This document shows, piece after piece, positions 18,578-30,196 of a stretch of DNA of 53,856 bases. This DNA is from Exiguobacterium sp. RIT594 (GTDB lineage: Bacteria > Bacillota > Bacilli > Exiguobacteriales > Exiguobacteriaceae). The notes beneath the pieces were generated by a model, which worked only from the letters and a program-made list of their open reading frames with translations, searched no databases and was not told the origin of the DNA. Position 1 is the stretch's first letter. Each line of letters begins with the position of its first letter. Location: contig NZ_QPKF01000007.1 of NCBI RefSeq assembly GCF_003339585.1, positions 1-53,856 of the forward strand, in the 5' to 3' direction. The position numbers and the translations under genes are program-made.

Positions 18578-19174
18578 ATGGCAGATCATTATTACACAAA
18601 TGATCCCTCCTCGAAACGGGATCCAAAGTCGTGGGAATTCGTCTTACGTGGTGAAACGTTCCGCTTCACTTCGGATCATGGAGTGTTTTCAAAAGGCGGC
18701 GTTGATTTCGGTTCGCGTTTACTGATTGAAGCCTTTGTGGAGCCGGATGTACCGGGAGCAATTTTGGATGTCGGGTGCGGATATGGTCCGATGGGCATTT
18801 CGCTTGCGAAAACGACCGGACGAGAAGCCGTTTTAGTAGATGTAAACGAGCGGGCTCTTGAGCTTGCGGCTGACAATGCACGTGCGAATGGTGTTTCCGT
18901 GACGACCGGTGTAAGTGACGGATATGCTGGCGTGGCTGAACAGACGTTTGCAGCGATCGTGACGAATCCACCGATTCGGGCGGGGAAGCCGGTTGTTCAC
19001 CGGATTTTACGGGAAGCGTATGACCATTTGGAAATTGGCGGGGCCTTATGGGTCGTTATTCAAAAGAAACAAGGTGGCCCATCAGCGAAGAAGTTGATGG
19101 AAGAAGTATTTGGTTCATGTGAGACGGTTACCCGCGATAAAGGGTATTCGATATTTAAATCAATTCGGTCTTGA
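18578..19174 (+). CDS. rsmC: 16S rRNA guanine-N2 methyltransferase-like protein (RsmC/YbxB family)
   Basis: The 198-residue class I SAM-dependent methyltransferase has the SAM loop LDVGCGYGPMGI near residue 63 and the catalytic NPPI in TNPPIRAGK near 127. It resembles the C-terminal catalytic half of RsmC, which methylates G1207 of 16S rRNA; the target here is inferred. It is the ybxB gene position between rplL and rpoB. ATG follows AGAGGGGAAGG. Confidence 0.85.
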   Translation: MADHYYTNDPSSKRDPKSWEFVLRGETFRFTSDHGVFSKGGVDFGSRLLIEAFVEPDVPGAILDVGCGYGPMGISLAKTTGREAVLVDVNERALELAADNARANGVSVTTGVSDGYAGVAEQTFAAIVTNPPIRAGKPVVHRILREAYDHLEIGGALWVVIQKKQGGPSAKKLMEEVFGSCETVTRDKGYSIFKSIRS

Positions 19175-19193
19175 CAAATCGAGTGATTTGTCG
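19173..19193 (+). other. Inverted repeat at the rsmC stop
   Basis: GACAAATC (19173-19180) and GATTTGTC (19185-19192) form a perfect 8-bp stem with loop GAGT. No T run follows. It directly abuts the -35 box of the rpoB promoter, so it may be an operator-like or mRNA 3' end element. Confidence 0.5.
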
Positions 19194-19222
19194 TTGACCT
19201 TGTCTAATGTCTATGATAGTAT
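19194..19222 (+). promoter_or_regulatory. Promoter of rpoB-rpoC
   Basis: TTGACC (19194-19199), 17-base spacer, TGA-TAGTAT (-10 at 19217-19222, extended). Predicted start near 19229, leaving a leader of about 175 bases before rpoB. Confidence 0.7.
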
Positions 19223-19270
19223 TATAAAATGCCATTGGAGTGATTTTTGGATAAGCAGTTTGAAGCAGCT

Positions 19271-19317
19271 GGCGTTCTCGACTACAGATGATTGAGTAGA
19301 CAAGACGTCGCTTTTTT
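19271..19317 (+). terminator. Possible attenuator in the rpoB leader
   Basis: CTAC (19282-19285)/GTAG (19296-19299), extended imperfectly by GGCGT...ACGTC pairing, is followed by six T residues (19312-19317). The stem is imperfect, so this is a tentative attenuator. The remaining leader, 19318-19390, shows no clear structure. Confidence 0.35.
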
Positions 19318-19404
19318 GCGCTTATCGGTCAAAAAATGGCTTCAATGTTCGATATTACACCCGTCCTTCTCAAGAAGAAGAACTGGGTCTGAGAGGTGAA
19401 TCAG

Positions 19405-22400
19405 TTGACTGGTCAACTTGTTCAGTACGGTCGTCACCGTCAGAGAAGAAGCTATGCACGTATCAGCGAAGTTTTAGAACTTCCAAACCTTATTGAGATT
19501 CAAACGAATTCATACGAATGGTTCCTACGGGAAGGTCTTCGTGAGATGTTTCATGATATCTCGCCGATTTCCGACTTTACAGGAAATCTCGTATTAGAAT
19601 TCATCGACTACTCGCTCGGAGAGCCGAAGTATTCGATTGATGAATCAAAAGAGCGCGATGTGACCTATTCGGCACCACTACGCGTAAAAGTCCGTCTTCA
19701 AAACAAAGAGACGGGTGAATTGAAGGAACAAGAAGTCTTTATGGGTGACTTCCCGCTTATGACGGAGTCGGGAACATTCATTATTAATGGTGCGGAACGA
19801 GTTATCGTTTCCCAGCTTGTTCGTTCGCCAAGTGTGTATTACAACAATAAGTTAGATAAAAATGGTAAACGTGGATTTTCGGCAACGGTCATCCCGAACC
19901 GTGGAGCATGGCTCGAACTTGAGACAGATGCGAAAGATATCGTATACGTCCGAATCGACCGCACGCGTAAGATTCCAGTAACGGTTCTTTTACGTGCTCT
20001 TGGTTTCGGTACGGATCAGGAAATCATCGATCTCCTTGGAGATGATGAGTACCTCCGTAACTCCCTTGAAAAAGATAATACAGAAACAACGGAAAAAGCC
20101 CTCATTGAAATTTATGAGCGTCTGCGTCCGGGAGAGCCACCGACTGTCGAAAATGCGAAAGCACTTCTCGTGTCACGGTTCTTTGACCCGAAACGTTATG
20201 ATTTGGCAAACGTTGGTCGTTATAAAATCAACAAAAAACTTCATCTGAAGAATCGTCTGTTCGGGCAGAAACTTGCGGAAACGCTTGTCGATCCGGAAAC
20301 AGGGGAAGTGATCGCAGAAGAAGGAACGGTTCTTGACCGTCGCATGCTCGACAAAGTCTTGCCATTCCTTGAAGGATCTGTCGGTTACATCGAAGCGACG
20401 CCAACTGGCGGCGTAACGCAAGGCGAAGCCTTCAACTTACAGTCGATCAAGGTGTTCGCACCGGACGATGCTGAAGGTGAACGCATCATCAATATCATCG
20501 GTAACGGTAACATCGATCGTGACATCAAGCACATTACGCCTGCTGACATGATTGCTGCCATCAACTATTTCTTCAACTTGTTGCATGAAGTAGGAACGAC
20601 AGACGATATCGACCACCTCGGTAACCGTCGTCTCCGTTCAGTCGGTGAATTGCTCCAAAACCAGTTCCGGATCGGGCTTTCTCGTATGGAACGTGTCGTC
20701 AAGGAGCGGATGTCGATTCAAGACCAGAATGCGATCACGCCACAGGCATTGATCAACATTCGTCCTGTTATCGCATCGATTAAAGAGTTCTTCGGTAGCT
20801 CGCAGTTATCACAGTTCATGGACCAAACGAACCCGCTTGCTGAGTTGACGCACAAACGTCGTCTATCTGCACTTGGACCCGGTGGTCTCACACGTGAGCG
20901 TGCCGGCTTTGAAGTCCGAGATGTTCACTACTCGCACTATTCCCGTATGTGTCCGATTGAAACGCCTGAGGGTCCGAACATCGGGCTGATCAACTCACTG
21001 TCTTCGTTCGCGAAAGTCAATGAGTATGGTTTCATCGAAGCACCATACCGTCGTGTCGATCCGGAAACGGGTGTCGTCACGAATGAAATTCACTACATGA
21101 CGGCCGACGAAGAAGATCTCTACGTCGTCGCACAGGCAAATATGTTGTTGACGGAAGAGAAGACGTTCCAAGATACACACGTCTTGTCACGTTTCCGTGG
21201 ACAAAACTTATCTGTCGAACCACCTCGTGTCGATTACATGGACGTTTCACCGAAACAGGTTGTTTCGGCAGCGACGGCATGTATCCCGTTCTTAGAGAAC
21301 GATGACTCGAACCGTGCCCTCATGGGAGCGAACATGCAACGTCAGGCCGTACCTCTTCTTGATCCGGAATCACCGATTGTCGGTACCGGGATGGAGTACG
21401 TGTCTGCAAAAGACTCAGGTGCTGCTGTTGTTGCAAAACATTCAGGTATCGCTGAGCGTGTAACGGCCCGTGAAATCCTTGTCCGTCGTACGACGGAAGT
21501 CGATGGCAACATCATTCAAGGTGAACTTGACCGTTACAAGATCCAGAAATTCATTCGTTCTAACCAAGGAACGTGCTATAACCAAAAACCAATCATCAAA
21601 GTAGGCGATCCTGTCGATAAAGGCGAGATCCTTGCAGATGGTCCATCGATGGACGGTGGGGAACTTGCGCTTGGTCGTAACGTACTCGTCGGTTTCATGA
21701 CATGGGATGGTTACAACTACGAGGATGCTGTCATCATGAGTGAACGTCTCGTGAAAGACGACGTCTACACATCGATTCACATTGAAGAATATGAGTGTGA
21801 ATCACGTGATACAAAACTCGGACCGGAAGAGATCACTCGTGACATTCCAAATGTCGGCGACGACGCCCTGAAAAACCTCGACGACCGCGGAATCATCCGT
21901 GTCGGTGCTGAAGTTAAAGACGGGGATATCTTAGTCGGTAAAGTTACACCTAAAGGCGTAACGGAATTGACAGCTGAAGAACGTCTGCTTCATGCAATCT
22001 TCGGTGAAAAAGCACGTGAAGTTCGTGATACGTCACTTCGTGTTCCACACGGCGGCGACGGAATCATCCTTGACGTGAAAATCTTCGATCGTGATAACGG
22101 CGACGAACTGTCACCTGGTGTCAACCAGTTGATCCGTGCGTACATCGTTCAGAAGCGTAAGATTCACGAAGGAGATAAAATGGCGGGACGTCACGGTAAC
22201 AAAGGTGTTATCTCACGTATCCTGCCGGAAGAAGACATGCCGTACATGCCAGACGGCACACCAATCGACATCATGTTGAATCCACTTGGTGTACCATCAC
22301 GGATGAACATCGGGCAGTTGCTCGAGCTTCACCTTGGTATGGCTGCACGCCAACTCGGAATCAAAGTTGCATCGCCGGTATTCGATGGTGCACGTGAGGA

Positions 22401-22962
22401 AGATGTTTGGGCAACGATTGAAGAGGCCGGTATGGACCGCGACGCTAAGACGATCCTGTATGATGGACGTTCTGGTGAAGCCTTCGATAACCGCATCTCG
22501 GTTGGTGTCATGTATATGATCAAACTCGCCCACATGGTCGATGATAAACTTCACGCACGTTCGACGGGTCCTTACTCGCTCGTTACGCAGCAGCCGCTCG
22601 GTGGTAAAGCCCAGTTCGGTGGACAGCGTTTCGGTGAGATGGAAGTATGGGCACTGGAAGCATACGGTGCCGCTTATACGCTCCAAGAGATCCTGACAAT
22701 CAAATCCGATGATACAATCGGTCGTGTTAAAGCATATGAAGCGATCGTTAAAGGCGAAAATGTACCACAACCGGGCGTGCCGGAATCGTTCCGAGTCCTC
22801 ATTAAAGAGCTTCAATCACTTGGTATGGATGTTAAGATGATGTCTGCCGAAGATGAAGAGATCGAAATGAAAGACGACGACGATGACAACATCCCGAACG
22901 CGACTCCAGCACTCGAAGAAGTTCAAGCGCCTGTCGCACCAGTTGTTACTGAAGAGGAATAA
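19405..22962 (+). CDS. rpoB: RNA polymerase beta subunit
   Basis: The 1185-residue beta subunit aligns along its length with Bacilli RpoB. The rifampicin-pocket stretch near residues 464-490 ([20 protein letters not shown] then [10 protein letters not shown]) carries the usual sensitive residues, so no resistance change is visible. [11 protein letters not shown] and the C-terminal [19 protein letters not shown] are present. TTG 19405 ([12 protein letters not shown]) is chosen because GAGAGGTG (19391-19398) sits just before it; GTG 19396 overlaps that site. Ends in an acidic tail. Confidence 0.97.
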   Translation: MTGQLVQYGRHRQRRSYARISEVLELPNLIEIQTNSYEWFLREGLREMFHDISPISDFTGNLVLEFIDYSLGEPKYSIDESKERDVTYSAPLRVKVRLQNKETGELKEQEVFMGDFPLMTESGTFIINGAERVIVSQLVRSPSVYYNNKLDKNGKRGFSATVIPNRGAWLELETDAKDIVYVRIDRTRKIPVTVLLRALGFGTDQEIIDLLGDDEYLRNSLEKDNTETTEKALIEIYERLRPGEPPTVENAKALLVSRFFDPKRYDLANVGRYKINKKLHLKNRLFGQKLAETLVDPETGEVIAEEGTVLDRRMLDKVLPFLEGSVGYIEATPTGGVTQGEAFNLQSIKVFAPDDAEGERIINIIGNGNIDRDIKHITPADMIAAINYFFNLLHEVGTTDDIDHLGNRRLRSVGELLQNQFRIGLSRMERVVKERMSIQDQNAITPQALINIRPVIASIKEFFGSSQLSQFMDQTNPLAELTHKRRLSALGPGGLTRERAGFEVRDVHYSHYSRMCPIETPEGPNIGLINSLSSFAKVNEYGFIEAPYRRVDPETGVVTNEIHYMTADEEDLYVVAQANMLLTEEKTFQDTHVLSRFRGQNLSVEPPRVDYMDVSPKQVVSAATACIPFLENDDSNRALMGANMQRQAVPLLDPESPIVGTGMEYVSAKDSGAAVVAKHSGIAERVTAREILVRRTTEVDGNIIQGELDRYKIQKFIRSNQGTCYNQKPIIKVGDPVDKGEILADGPSMDGGELALGRNVLVGFMTWDGYNYEDAVIMSERLVKDDVYTSIHIEEYECESRDTKLGPEEITRDIPNVGDDALKNLDDRGIIRVGAEVKDGDILVGKVTPKGVTELTAEERLLHAIFGEKAREVRDTSLRVPHGGDGIILDVKIFDRDNGDELSPGVNQLIRAYIVQKRKIHEGDKMAGRHGNKGVISRILPEEDMPYMPDGTPIDIMLNPLGVPSRMNIGQLLELHLGMAARQLGIKVASPVFDGAREEDVWATIEEAGMDRDAKTILYDGRSGEAFDNRISVGVMYMIKLAHMVDDKLHARSTGPYSLVTQQPLGGKAQFGGQRFGEMEVWALEAYGAAYTLQEILTIKSDDTIGRVKAYEAIVKGENVPQPGVPESFRVLIKELQSLGMDVKMMSAEDEEIEMKDDDDDNIPNATPALEEVQAPVAPVVTEEE

Positions 22963-22982
22963 GCGAAAGGGAGGTCCACCCC

Positions 22983-25900
22983 TTGGTAGATGTTAATAGA
23001 TTTGAATATATGAAAATCGGCCTCGCTTCCCCTGAAAAGATCCGTTCGTGGTCTTTCGGGGAAGTGAAGAAGCCGGAAACGATCAACTATCGTACGCTCA
23101 AGCCAGAGAAAGACGGCTTGTTCTGTGAACGGATTTTTGGTCCAACAAAAGACTGGGAATGTTACTGCGGGAAATACAAACGGATTCGTTATAAAGGAAT
23201 CATTTGTGACCGTTGTGGTGTTGAAGTAACCAAGTCGAAAGTCCGTCGTGAGCGCATGGGTCACATTGAACTTGCAGCACCGGTTTCGCACATCTGGTAC
23301 TTTAAAGGAATCCCAAGTCGTATGGGTCTCGTCCTTGATATGTCACCGCGTGCACTCGAAGAGATCATTTACTTCGCGTCGTACGTCGTCACGGATCCAG
23401 GCGAATCGACACTCGAGAAGAAACAACTTCTTTCAGAAAAAGAGTACCGCGCCTACCGCGAGAAATTCGGTAGTTCGTTTACCGCTGAAATGGGTGCGGA
23501 AGCAGTTCGTAAATTGCTCCGTGACGTTGAACTCGAAAAAGAAGTAGCTGGCTTACGTGAAGATCTTCGAATGATTCAAGGACAACGTCGTACACGTGCG
23601 ATCAAACGTCTTGAAGTCCTCGATGCTTTCCGCAACTCAGGCAACAACCCGGAGTGGATGGTTCTTGAAGTATTACCGGTCATCCCGCCGGAACTCCGTC
23701 CGATGGTCCAGCTTGATGGTGGACGTTTCGCGACATCTGACTTAAACGACTTATACCGTCGTGTCATCAACCGTAACAACCGTCTCAAGCGTCTTCTTGA
23801 CCTTGGCGCTCCGAACATCATCGTTCAGAATGAAAAACGGATGTTGCAAGAAGCGGTCGATGCCTTGATCGATAACGGTCGTCGCGGTCGTCCGGTTACT
23901 GGACCGGGTAACCGTCCATTAAAATCTCTTTCACACATGCTGAAAGGGAAACAAGGACGTTTCCGTCAAAACTTACTCGGTAAACGAGTCGACTATTCTG
24001 GTCGTTCGGTTATCGTCGTTGGTCCAAACCTGAAGATGTATCAATGTGGTCTTCCGAAAGAAATGGCCCTTGAACTCTTCAAACCGTTTGTCATGAAAGA
24101 GCTTGTCTCACGTGGCATCGCACCAAACATCAAGAGTGCAAAACGGAAAATCGAACGTGTTCAACCTGAAATTTGGGACGTTTTAGAAGAAGTCATCCGT
24201 GAGCATCCGGTTCTCTTGAACCGTGCCCCGACGCTTCACCGTCTCGGTATCCAGGCGTTCGAACCGACACTCGTCGAAGGTCGCGCGATTCGTCTTCACC
24301 CACTCGTATGTACGGCTTACAACGCCGATTTCGATGGTGACCAAATGGCGGTTCACGTACCACTTTCAGCAGAAGCCCAAGCAGAAGCCCGTCTTCTCAT
24401 GCTCGCTGCACAAAACATCTTGAACCCGAAAGACGGTAAGCCTGTTGTTACACCATCGCAGGATATGGTCCTCGGTAACTACTACCTGACGCTTGAGCGT
24501 GAAAACGCAATCGGCGAAGGGAAAACATTCTCGACCGTGAATGAAGCGTTGATTGCCTACCAAAATGGGTATGTTCACTTCCACACACGTGTTGCGATTC
24601 CGGCCGGCGTTCTGAAGAACCCGACCTTCACGGAAGCGCAAAACGAGAAGTTACTGGTTACGACGGTCGGTAAGTTGATCTTCAACGAGATCCTCCCAAC
24701 GACGTTCCCATACTTGAATGAACCATCGATGAACAATCTGCAGGAAGCAACGCCTGATCAGTACTTCCTTGAAAAAGGAACGGATATCGCGGCTGAAATC
24801 AAGAGCCGTCCGATCATCGAACCATTCAAAAAAGGATTCCTCGGAAATGTCATCGCAGAAGTCTTCAAGCGTTTTGAAACGACTGAGACGAGCCGCATGC
24901 TTGACCGAATGAAAAACCTTGGTTTCAAACACTCGACACGTGCGGGTATTACGGTTGGTATCGCTGATATCATCGTACTTCCGGATAAACAGGAAATCCT
25001 GGTCGAGGCACAAGATAATGTTGACCGCGTTATGAAATCGTATCGCCGTGGTCTCATCACAGAAGAAGAGCGCTATGAGCGTGTCGTTAAATCGTGGAAT
25101 GACGCGAAGGATGAAATTCAGTCTCGTCTGATGAAATCCCTCAACCGTTTGAACCCGATCTTCATGATGAGTGACTCTGGTGCCCGTGGTAACGCATCAA
25201 ACTTTACGCAGCTTGCAGGGATGCGTGGACTCATGGCCGCTCCAAGTGGACGGATCATCGAGCTCCCGATCAAATCTTCGTTCCGTGAGGGTCTGACGGT
25301 TCAGGAATACTTCATCTCGACGCACGGTGCCCGTAAAGGTCTTGCCGATACAGCCTTGAAGACTGCCGATTCAGGTTACCTGACTCGTCGTCTCGTTGAC
25401 GTCGCGCAAGATGTTATCATTCGCGAAGATGATTGTGGAACGGATCGTGGTATCCGTGTTACAGCACTCCGCGAAGGAACAGAAGAAATCGAAAACCTCT
25501 ACGACCGACTCGTTGGCCGTACGGCGTTCGAAAAAGTCGTTCACCCGGAAACAGGAGCAGTCCTCGTTTCAACAAACGAACTCATCGACGAAGATATCGC
25601 GCGTGCTATCACGGACGCAGGCATCGACAACGTTGAGATTCGTACAGCCTTCACTTGTAATACAAGTCATGGTGTCTGTAAGAAATGTTACGGACGTAAC
25701 CTTGCGACTGGTAACGACGTCGAAGTCGGCGAAGCAGTCGGAATCATCGCGGCACAATCAATCGGTGAGCCAGGAACGCAGCTTACAATGCGTACCTTCC
25801 ACACAGGTGGGGTTGCCGGAGACGATATCACACAAGGTCTTCCGCGTATCCAGGAATTGTTCGAGGCCCGTAACCCGAAAGGTCAAGCGGTCATCTCGGA

Positions 25901-26582
25901 AATCGACGGACAAGTCATCGACTTTACGGAGTCGCGTGATAAGCGTGAGTTGACGATTCAAGGTCTGAGCGAAACACGGACATACACGATTCCTTTCGGA
26001 TCACGTCTTCGTGTTCAACTCGGTGAAGAAGTTGTAGCCGGACAAGTGTTCACAGAGGGTTCAATCGACCCGAAAGAACTCTTGAACGTCAAAGGTGTAT
26101 CAGGCGTACAGAACTATCTTCTTCAAGAAGTTCAAAAAGTATACCGGATGCAAGGGGTTGAGATCGGTGACAAGCACGTCGAGGTCATGGTACGTCAGAT
26201 GATCCGTCGCGTCCGCGTCATCGAGTCTGGTGAGACATCACTCTTACCAGGTTCGCTAGTCGATATCAGCACATTTAAAGAAGCATGTAAAGAAGCGCTC
26301 CGTGCCGGTAAAGCACTCGCTTCGGCTAAACCAGTTCTCCTCGGTATCACTAAAGCGTCGCTTGAGACGGATTCGTTCCTATCAGCTGCTTCGTTCCAGG
26401 AAACTACTCGTGTCCTTACGGATGCGGCGATTAAAGGGAAGAGCGACTACCTTCGCGGCTTGAAAGAGAACGTTATTATCGGTAAACTTGTTCCAGCTGG
26501 TACAGGAATGACACGTTACCGTCAAATCGGTCTCGAGATTGCAGGCGAAGCACCTGTAGAAGCAGATTCTCCTGTAGAATAA
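22983..26582 (+). CDS. rpoC: RNA polymerase beta' subunit
   Basis: The 1199-residue catalytic subunit has the N-terminal zinc ribbon Cys60, Cys62, Cys75, Cys78, the catalytic NADFDGDQ near residue 446 that holds Mg2+, the trigger-loop region ([20 protein letters not shown]) and a second Cys cluster ([13 protein letters not shown]). TTG start at 22983 follows AAAGGGAGG, 20 bases after rpoB stops, so the two are co-transcribed. Confidence 0.97.
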   Translation: MVDVNRFEYMKIGLASPEKIRSWSFGEVKKPETINYRTLKPEKDGLFCERIFGPTKDWECYCGKYKRIRYKGIICDRCGVEVTKSKVRRERMGHIELAAPVSHIWYFKGIPSRMGLVLDMSPRALEEIIYFASYVVTDPGESTLEKKQLLSEKEYRAYREKFGSSFTAEMGAEAVRKLLRDVELEKEVAGLREDLRMIQGQRRTRAIKRLEVLDAFRNSGNNPEWMVLEVLPVIPPELRPMVQLDGGRFATSDLNDLYRRVINRNNRLKRLLDLGAPNIIVQNEKRMLQEAVDALIDNGRRGRPVTGPGNRPLKSLSHMLKGKQGRFRQNLLGKRVDYSGRSVIVVGPNLKMYQCGLPKEMALELFKPFVMKELVSRGIAPNIKSAKRKIERVQPEIWDVLEEVIREHPVLLNRAPTLHRLGIQAFEPTLVEGRAIRLHPLVCTAYNADFDGDQMAVHVPLSAEAQAEARLLMLAAQNILNPKDGKPVVTPSQDMVLGNYYLTLERENAIGEGKTFSTVNEALIAYQNGYVHFHTRVAIPAGVLKNPTFTEAQNEKLLVTTVGKLIFNEILPTTFPYLNEPSMNNLQEATPDQYFLEKGTDIAAEIKSRPIIEPFKKGFLGNVIAEVFKRFETTETSRMLDRMKNLGFKHSTRAGITVGIADIIVLPDKQEILVEAQDNVDRVMKSYRRGLITEEERYERVVKSWNDAKDEIQSRLMKSLNRLNPIFMMSDSGARGNASNFTQLAGMRGLMAAPSGRIIELPIKSSFREGLTVQEYFISTHGARKGLADTALKTADSGYLTRRLVDVAQDVIIREDDCGTDRGIRVTALREGTEEIENLYDRLVGRTAFEKVVHPETGAVLVSTNELIDEDIARAITDAGIDNVEIRTAFTCNTSHGVCKKCYGRNLATGNDVEVGEAVGIIAAQSIGEPGTQLTMRTFHTGGVAGDDITQGLPRIQELFEARNPKGQAVISEIDGQVIDFTESRDKRELTIQGLSETRTYTIPFGSRLRVQLGEEVVAGQVFTEGSIDPKELLNVKGVSGVQNYLLQEVQKVYRMQGVEIGDKHVEVMVRQMIRRVRVIESGETSLLPGSLVDISTFKEACKEALRAGKALASAKPVLLGITKASLETDSFLSAASFQETTRVLTDAAIKGKSDYLRGLKENVIIGKLVPAGTGMTRYRQIGLEIAGEAPVEADSPVE

Positions 26583-26588
26583 AACGCC

Positions 26589-26617
26589 TTGACACGCCGG
26601 TATGGCGGTGCTACTAT
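26589..26617 (+). promoter_or_regulatory. Promoter of the str operon
   Basis: TTGACA (26589-26594), 17-base spacer, TGC-TACTAT (-10 at 26612-26617, extended). The spacer holds CGCC-GGTAT-GGCG (26595-26607). Located directly after the rpoC stop; start expected near 26624. Confidence 0.78.
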
Positions 26618-26662
26618 GATATAGTGTTGCCAACCGGCTGTGTTATTTTGGAGGATATCTTC

Positions 26663-26914
26663 ATGTCTTACAAAAAAGTAGTCGGCGCAGATTTGAAGTT
26701 TGTCGGTCAAAAGCAAACGCTCAAAGCATTGCGATCTGGCAAGGCGTCGGAAGTGATCATCGCAGATGACGCAGATGAACACGTAAAGCAAGCATTGCTC
26801 GATGCGGCGAAACAAGCAAACGTTCCAGTTGTGAGCGTTCCTTCTAAGCTTGAGCTTGGTAAGGCTTGTGGAATCGACGTTGCAGCAACTGCTGTTGCTA
26901 TTAAGAAAGTTTGA
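26663..26914 (+). CDS. rplGB: L7Ae-family K-turn binding protein (YbxF type)
   Basis: The 83-residue protein matches the L7Ae/L30e/S12e fold: LKALRSGKASEVIIADDAD near residue 20 and KLELGKACGIDVAATAVAI near 59. B. subtilis YbxF binds kink-turn RNA; a ribosomal role is debated. ATG 26663 is 8 bases after GGAGG; a TTG at 26624 is at the predicted transcription start and is rejected. First gene of the str operon. Confidence 0.9.
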   Translation: MSYKKVVGADLKFVGQKQTLKALRSGKASEVIIADDADEHVKQALLDAAKQANVPVVSVPSKLELGKACGIDVAATAVAIKKV

Positions 26915-26918
26915 TAAT

Positions 26919-27001
26919 ACGTTTTGTGTGGCGATGGAATGCCTGAGCCACGCAAAACGTTTCATTATGACTTTCGATGAACCACCCGGCTCGGTGGTTT
27001 T
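26919..27001 (+). promoter_or_regulatory. Two hairpins in the rpsL leader
   Basis: Hairpin 1: ACGTTTTGTGTGGC (26919-26932) with GCCACGCAAAACGT (26947-26960), 14 bp with one G-U and a 14-base loop. Hairpin 2: AACCACC (26980-26986) with GGTGGTT (26993-26999), followed by only two T. They separate rplGB from rpsL and may cause partial termination or processing. Confidence 0.55.
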
Positions 27002-27039
27002 GAAACTTGTCATGAATTCAGGAAGGGAGGATCTCAAAG

Positions 27040-27462
27040 ATGCCTACTATCAACCAATTAGTCCGTAAAGGACGTCAATCAAAAGTTGTAAAATCAGATT
27101 CGCCAGCGCTGAACAAAGGGTACAACAGCTTTATCAAAGCTCGTACTGACATCAGCTCACCACAAAAACGTGGTGTTTGTACTCGTGTAGGTACAATGAC
27201 TCCGAAGAAACCGAACTCGGCTCTTCGTAAGTACGCACGTGTACGTTTAACGAACACAATGGAAGTAACAGCTTACATCCCAGGTATCGGCCACAACTTG
27301 CAAGAGCACAGTGTTGTTCTTATTCGCGGCGGTCGCGTAAAAGACTTACCAGGGGTACGTTACCACATCGTTCGTGGTGCACTCGATACAGCTGGAGTTG
27401 ACGGCCGTATGCAAGGTCGTTCGAAATATGGTACTAAACGTCCAAAAGCAGCAAAAAAATAA
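27040..27462 (+). CDS. rpsL: 30S ribosomal protein S12
   Basis: S12 of the decoding centre. The 140-residue protein has the loop [13 protein letters not shown] (Lys56/57) and [12 protein letters not shown], both with the usual lysine residues, so no classical streptomycin-resistance change is visible. ATG follows GGAAGGGAGG. Begins the rpsL-rpsG-fusA-tuf block. Confidence 0.97.
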   Translation: MPTINQLVRKGRQSKVVKSDSPALNKGYNSFIKARTDISSPQKRGVCTRVGTMTPKKPNSALRKYARVRLTNTMEVTAYIPGIGHNLQEHSVVLIRGGRVKDLPGVRYHIVRGALDTAGVDGRMQGRSKYGTKRPKAAKK

Positions 27463-27511
27463 TCTAGATATCAGAAGATATCACCTCACTATATGAAAGG
27501 AGGGACTCGGA

Positions 27512-27982
27512 ATGCCACGTAAAGGTCAAGTAGAACGCCGTGATGTAATGGCTGATCCGATCTACAACTCTAAACTCGTTACCCGCCTTATCAACCGTCT
27601 TATGTTAGATGGTAAAAAAGGTACTGCTCAACAAATCTTATACAAAGCTTTTGAAGCTATCGCTGAACGTTCAGGTCGCGATGCAATGGAAGTTTTTGAA
27701 GAGGCGATGAACAACATCATGCCAGTTCTTGAAGTTAAAGCACGCCGTGTAGGTGGAGCTAACTATCAAGTTCCTGTCGAAGTCCGCCCTGAGCGCCGTA
27801 CGACACTTGCACTTCGTTACCTCGTGAACTACTCACGTCTCCGTAACGAAAAAACAATGGATGCTCGTCTTGCTAACGAAATCATGGACGCTGCAAACAA
27901 CACTGGTGCTTCAGTTAAGAAGCGCGAAGATATGCACAAAATGGCGGAAGCGAACAAAGCGTTTGCTCACTACCGCTGGTAA
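27512..27982 (+). CDS. rpsG: 30S ribosomal protein S7
   Basis: Primary 16S rRNA-binding protein that starts assembly of the 30S head. The 156-residue protein starts [13 protein letters not shown] and contains the [20 protein letters not shown] hairpin near residue 75 and the C-terminal [28 protein letters not shown] precedes the ATG. A hairpin-rich gap separates it from fusA. Confidence 0.97.
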   Translation: MPRKGQVERRDVMADPIYNSKLVTRLINRLMLDGKKGTAQQILYKAFEAIAERSGRDAMEVFEEAMNNIMPVLEVKARRVGGANYQVPVEVRPERRTTLALRYLVNYSRLRNEKTMDARLANEIMDAANNTGASVKKREDMHKMAEANKAFAHYRW

Positions 27983-27994
27983 ATCCGGAATCAA

Positions 27995-28069
27995 CCACCT
28001 CATCTATGCCATTTTGTATGGAAATATGAGGTGGCTTTCGGGTATAGTCATGACGTGTGGCAACACACG
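27995..28069 (+). other. Two hairpins between rpsG and fusA
   Basis: CCACCTCAT (27995-28003) pairs with ATGAGGTGG (28026-28034) around an inner CCAT/ATGG stem; no strong T run follows. CGTGTG-GCAA-CACACG (28054-28069) is a perfect 6-bp stem capped by a GNRA tetraloop. Roles may be mRNA processing or differential expression of fusA. Confidence 0.55.
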
Positions 28070-28106
28070 GACACTAAACTAAAATGCGAAAGGAGAATGT
28101 TTAAAG

Positions 28107-30185
28107 ATGGCAAGAGAATTCTCCCTTAAGAACACCCGTAATATCGGGATCATGGCCCACATCGATGCTGGTAAAACAACAACGACTGAGCGTATCCTCT
28201 ATTACACGGGTCGTATCCACAAGATTGGTGAAACGCACGAAGGTGCTTCACAGATGGACTGGATGGAGCAAGAGCAAGAACGTGGAATCACGATTACATC
28301 TGCAGCAACAACTGCACAATGGAAAGGTAACCGCGTAAACATCATCGATACACCTGGACACGTAGACTTCACTGTTGAAGTTGAACGTTCACTCCGTGTA
28401 CTTGATGGTGCGGTAGCAGTACTTGATGCTCAGTCTGGTGTTGAGCCACAAACTGAGACAGTATGGCGCCAAGCTACAACTTACGGCGTACCACGTATCG
28501 TTTTCGTTAACAAAATGGATAAAATCGGTGCAGACTTCCTGTACTCGGTTGGAACGCTTCGCGACCGCCTTCAAGCTAACGCACACGCAATCCAAATCCC
28601 GATCGGCGCAGAAGATGAATTCAAAGGAATCATCGACCTCGTTGAAAAGAAAACATACATGTACGGTAACGACCTCGGTACTGATATCGAAGAAACTGAC
28701 GGTTTCCCTGCAGAATTCGCAGAAGAAGCTGAAGAACTTCGTGCATCATTAATCGAAGCAGTTGCAGATTACGAAGAAGAAATGATGATGAAATACCTCG
28801 AGGGCGAGGAAATCACAATTGAAGAGCTTAAAGCGGGTATCCGTAAAGCGACTCTTACAGTAGATTTCTACCCAGTTCTCGTTGGTTCGGCATTCAAGAA
28901 CAAAGGTGTTCAGCTTATGCTTGACGCAGTCCTTGACTACCTCCCATCACCAGTCGACGTAAAAGCGATCACAGGGATTAACATGGATACAGAAGAAGAG
29001 ATCATTCGTGAGTCAACTGACGAAGCGCCATTCTCTGCACTTGCATTCAAAGTTATGACTGACCCGTATGTTGGTAAATTGACATTCTTCCGTGTGTACT
29101 CTGGTACAGCTTCGGCAGGATCTTACGTCAAGAACTCAACAAAAGGGAAACGTGAGCGTCTTGGACGTATCCTTCAAATGCACGCGAACAGCCGTGAGGA
29201 GATCCCAATGGTCTTCGCTGGTGACATCGCAGCAGCTGTAGGTCTTAAAGATACTACTACTGGAGATACGCTTTGTGCAGAGAAAGACAACGTCGTTCTC
29301 GAATCAATGACATTCCCAGAACCGGTTATCTCGGTCGCAATCGAACCAAAAACGAAAGCTGACCAAGATAAAATGGGTCAAGCACTCGCTAAGCTTGCTG
29401 AAGAGGATCCAACATTCCGCACGGAAACAAACCCAGAGACTGGTCAAACGATCATCTCAGGTATGGGTGAGCTTCACCTCGACATCATCGTTGACCGTAT
29501 GCGTCGCGAATTTAAAGTCGAAGCAAATGTTGGTGCTCCACAAGTAGCTTACCGTGAAACGATTCGCCAAGCGGCGAAAATCGATTCTAAGTTTGCTCGT
29601 CAATCAGGTGGTCGTGGTCAGTATGGTCACGTCGTCGTAGAATTCGAGCCAAACGAAGAAGGTGCTGGCTTTGAGTTCAACAACAAAATCGTCGGTGGTG
29701 TTGTTCCACGTGAATACATCCCAGCGGTTGAACACGGAATCGAAGAAGCGCTTCAAAACGGTATCCTTGCTGGTTATCCAGTAGTTGACGTTAAAGCGGC
29801 ACTCGTTTTCGGATCGTACCACGATGTCGACTCAAACGAGATGGCATTTAAAATCGCGGCTTCAATGGCCGTCAAACAACTTAAAGATAAGAGCGGCGCT
29901 GTTATCCTTGAGCCAATGATGAAAGTTGAAATCGTTATCCCAGATGAATACATGGGAGACATCATGGGTGATGTTACATCACGCCGTGGACGCGTTGAAG
30001 GTATGGAAGCTCGCGGGAACGCTCAAGTCGTTCGTTCGATGATTCCACTTTCAGAGATGTTCGGTTACGCTACTGGTCTTCGTTCACGCACACAAGGTCG
30101 CGGAACGTACTCGATGCACTTCGATCACTACGAAGAAGTACCGAAATCAGTTGCTGAAGAAATCATCAAAAAAGCAAACGGCTAA
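28107..30185 (+). CDS. fusA: Elongation factor G
   Basis: EF-G is the GTPase that drives translocation and, with RRF, recycling. The 692-residue protein has P-loop [12 protein letters not shown] near residue 17, switch [15 protein letters not shown] near 137, and the five-domain length with domain IV ([18 protein letters not shown]). AAAGGAGA precedes the ATG by about 10 bases. Part of the str operon. Confidence 0.97.
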   Translation: MAREFSLKNTRNIGIMAHIDAGKTTTTERILYYTGRIHKIGETHEGASQMDWMEQEQERGITITSAATTAQWKGNRVNIIDTPGHVDFTVEVERSLRVLDGAVAVLDAQSGVEPQTETVWRQATTYGVPRIVFVNKMDKIGADFLYSVGTLRDRLQANAHAIQIPIGAEDEFKGIIDLVEKKTYMYGNDLGTDIEETDGFPAEFAEEAEELRASLIEAVADYEEEMMMKYLEGEEITIEELKAGIRKATLTVDFYPVLVGSAFKNKGVQLMLDAVLDYLPSPVDVKAITGINMDTEEEIIRESTDEAPFSALAFKVMTDPYVGKLTFFRVYSGTASAGSYVKNSTKGKRERLGRILQMHANSREEIPMVFAGDIAAAVGLKDTTTGDTLCAEKDNVVLESMTFPEPVISVAIEPKTKADQDKMGQALAKLAEEDPTFRTETNPETGQTIISGMGELHLDIIVDRMRREFKVEANVGAPQVAYRETIRQAAKIDSKFARQSGGRGQYGHVVVEFEPNEEGAGFEFNNKIVGGVVPREYIPAVEHGIEEALQNGILAGYPVVDVKAALVFGSYHDVDSNEMAFKIAASMAVKQLKDKSGAVILEPMMKVEIVIPDEYMGDIMGDVTSRRGRVEGMEARGNAQVVRSMIPLSEMFGYATGLRSRTQGRGTYSMHFDHYEEVPKSVAEEIIKKANG

Positions 30186-30196
30186 TCCTTCACAGG

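Noticed and set aside
19110-19295. 61-codon + strand frame spanning the rsmC end and rpoB promoter
   Set aside because: Crosses rsmC, the promoter and the leader hairpin; no binding site or domain.
22297-22815. 172-codon minus-strand open frame inside rpoB, and similar long minus-strand frames (10573-11139, 26522-27037, 51242-51757)
   Set aside because: They lie opposite well-supported conserved genes, lack binding sites and show no recognisable domains. They are shadows of codon bias on the + strand.
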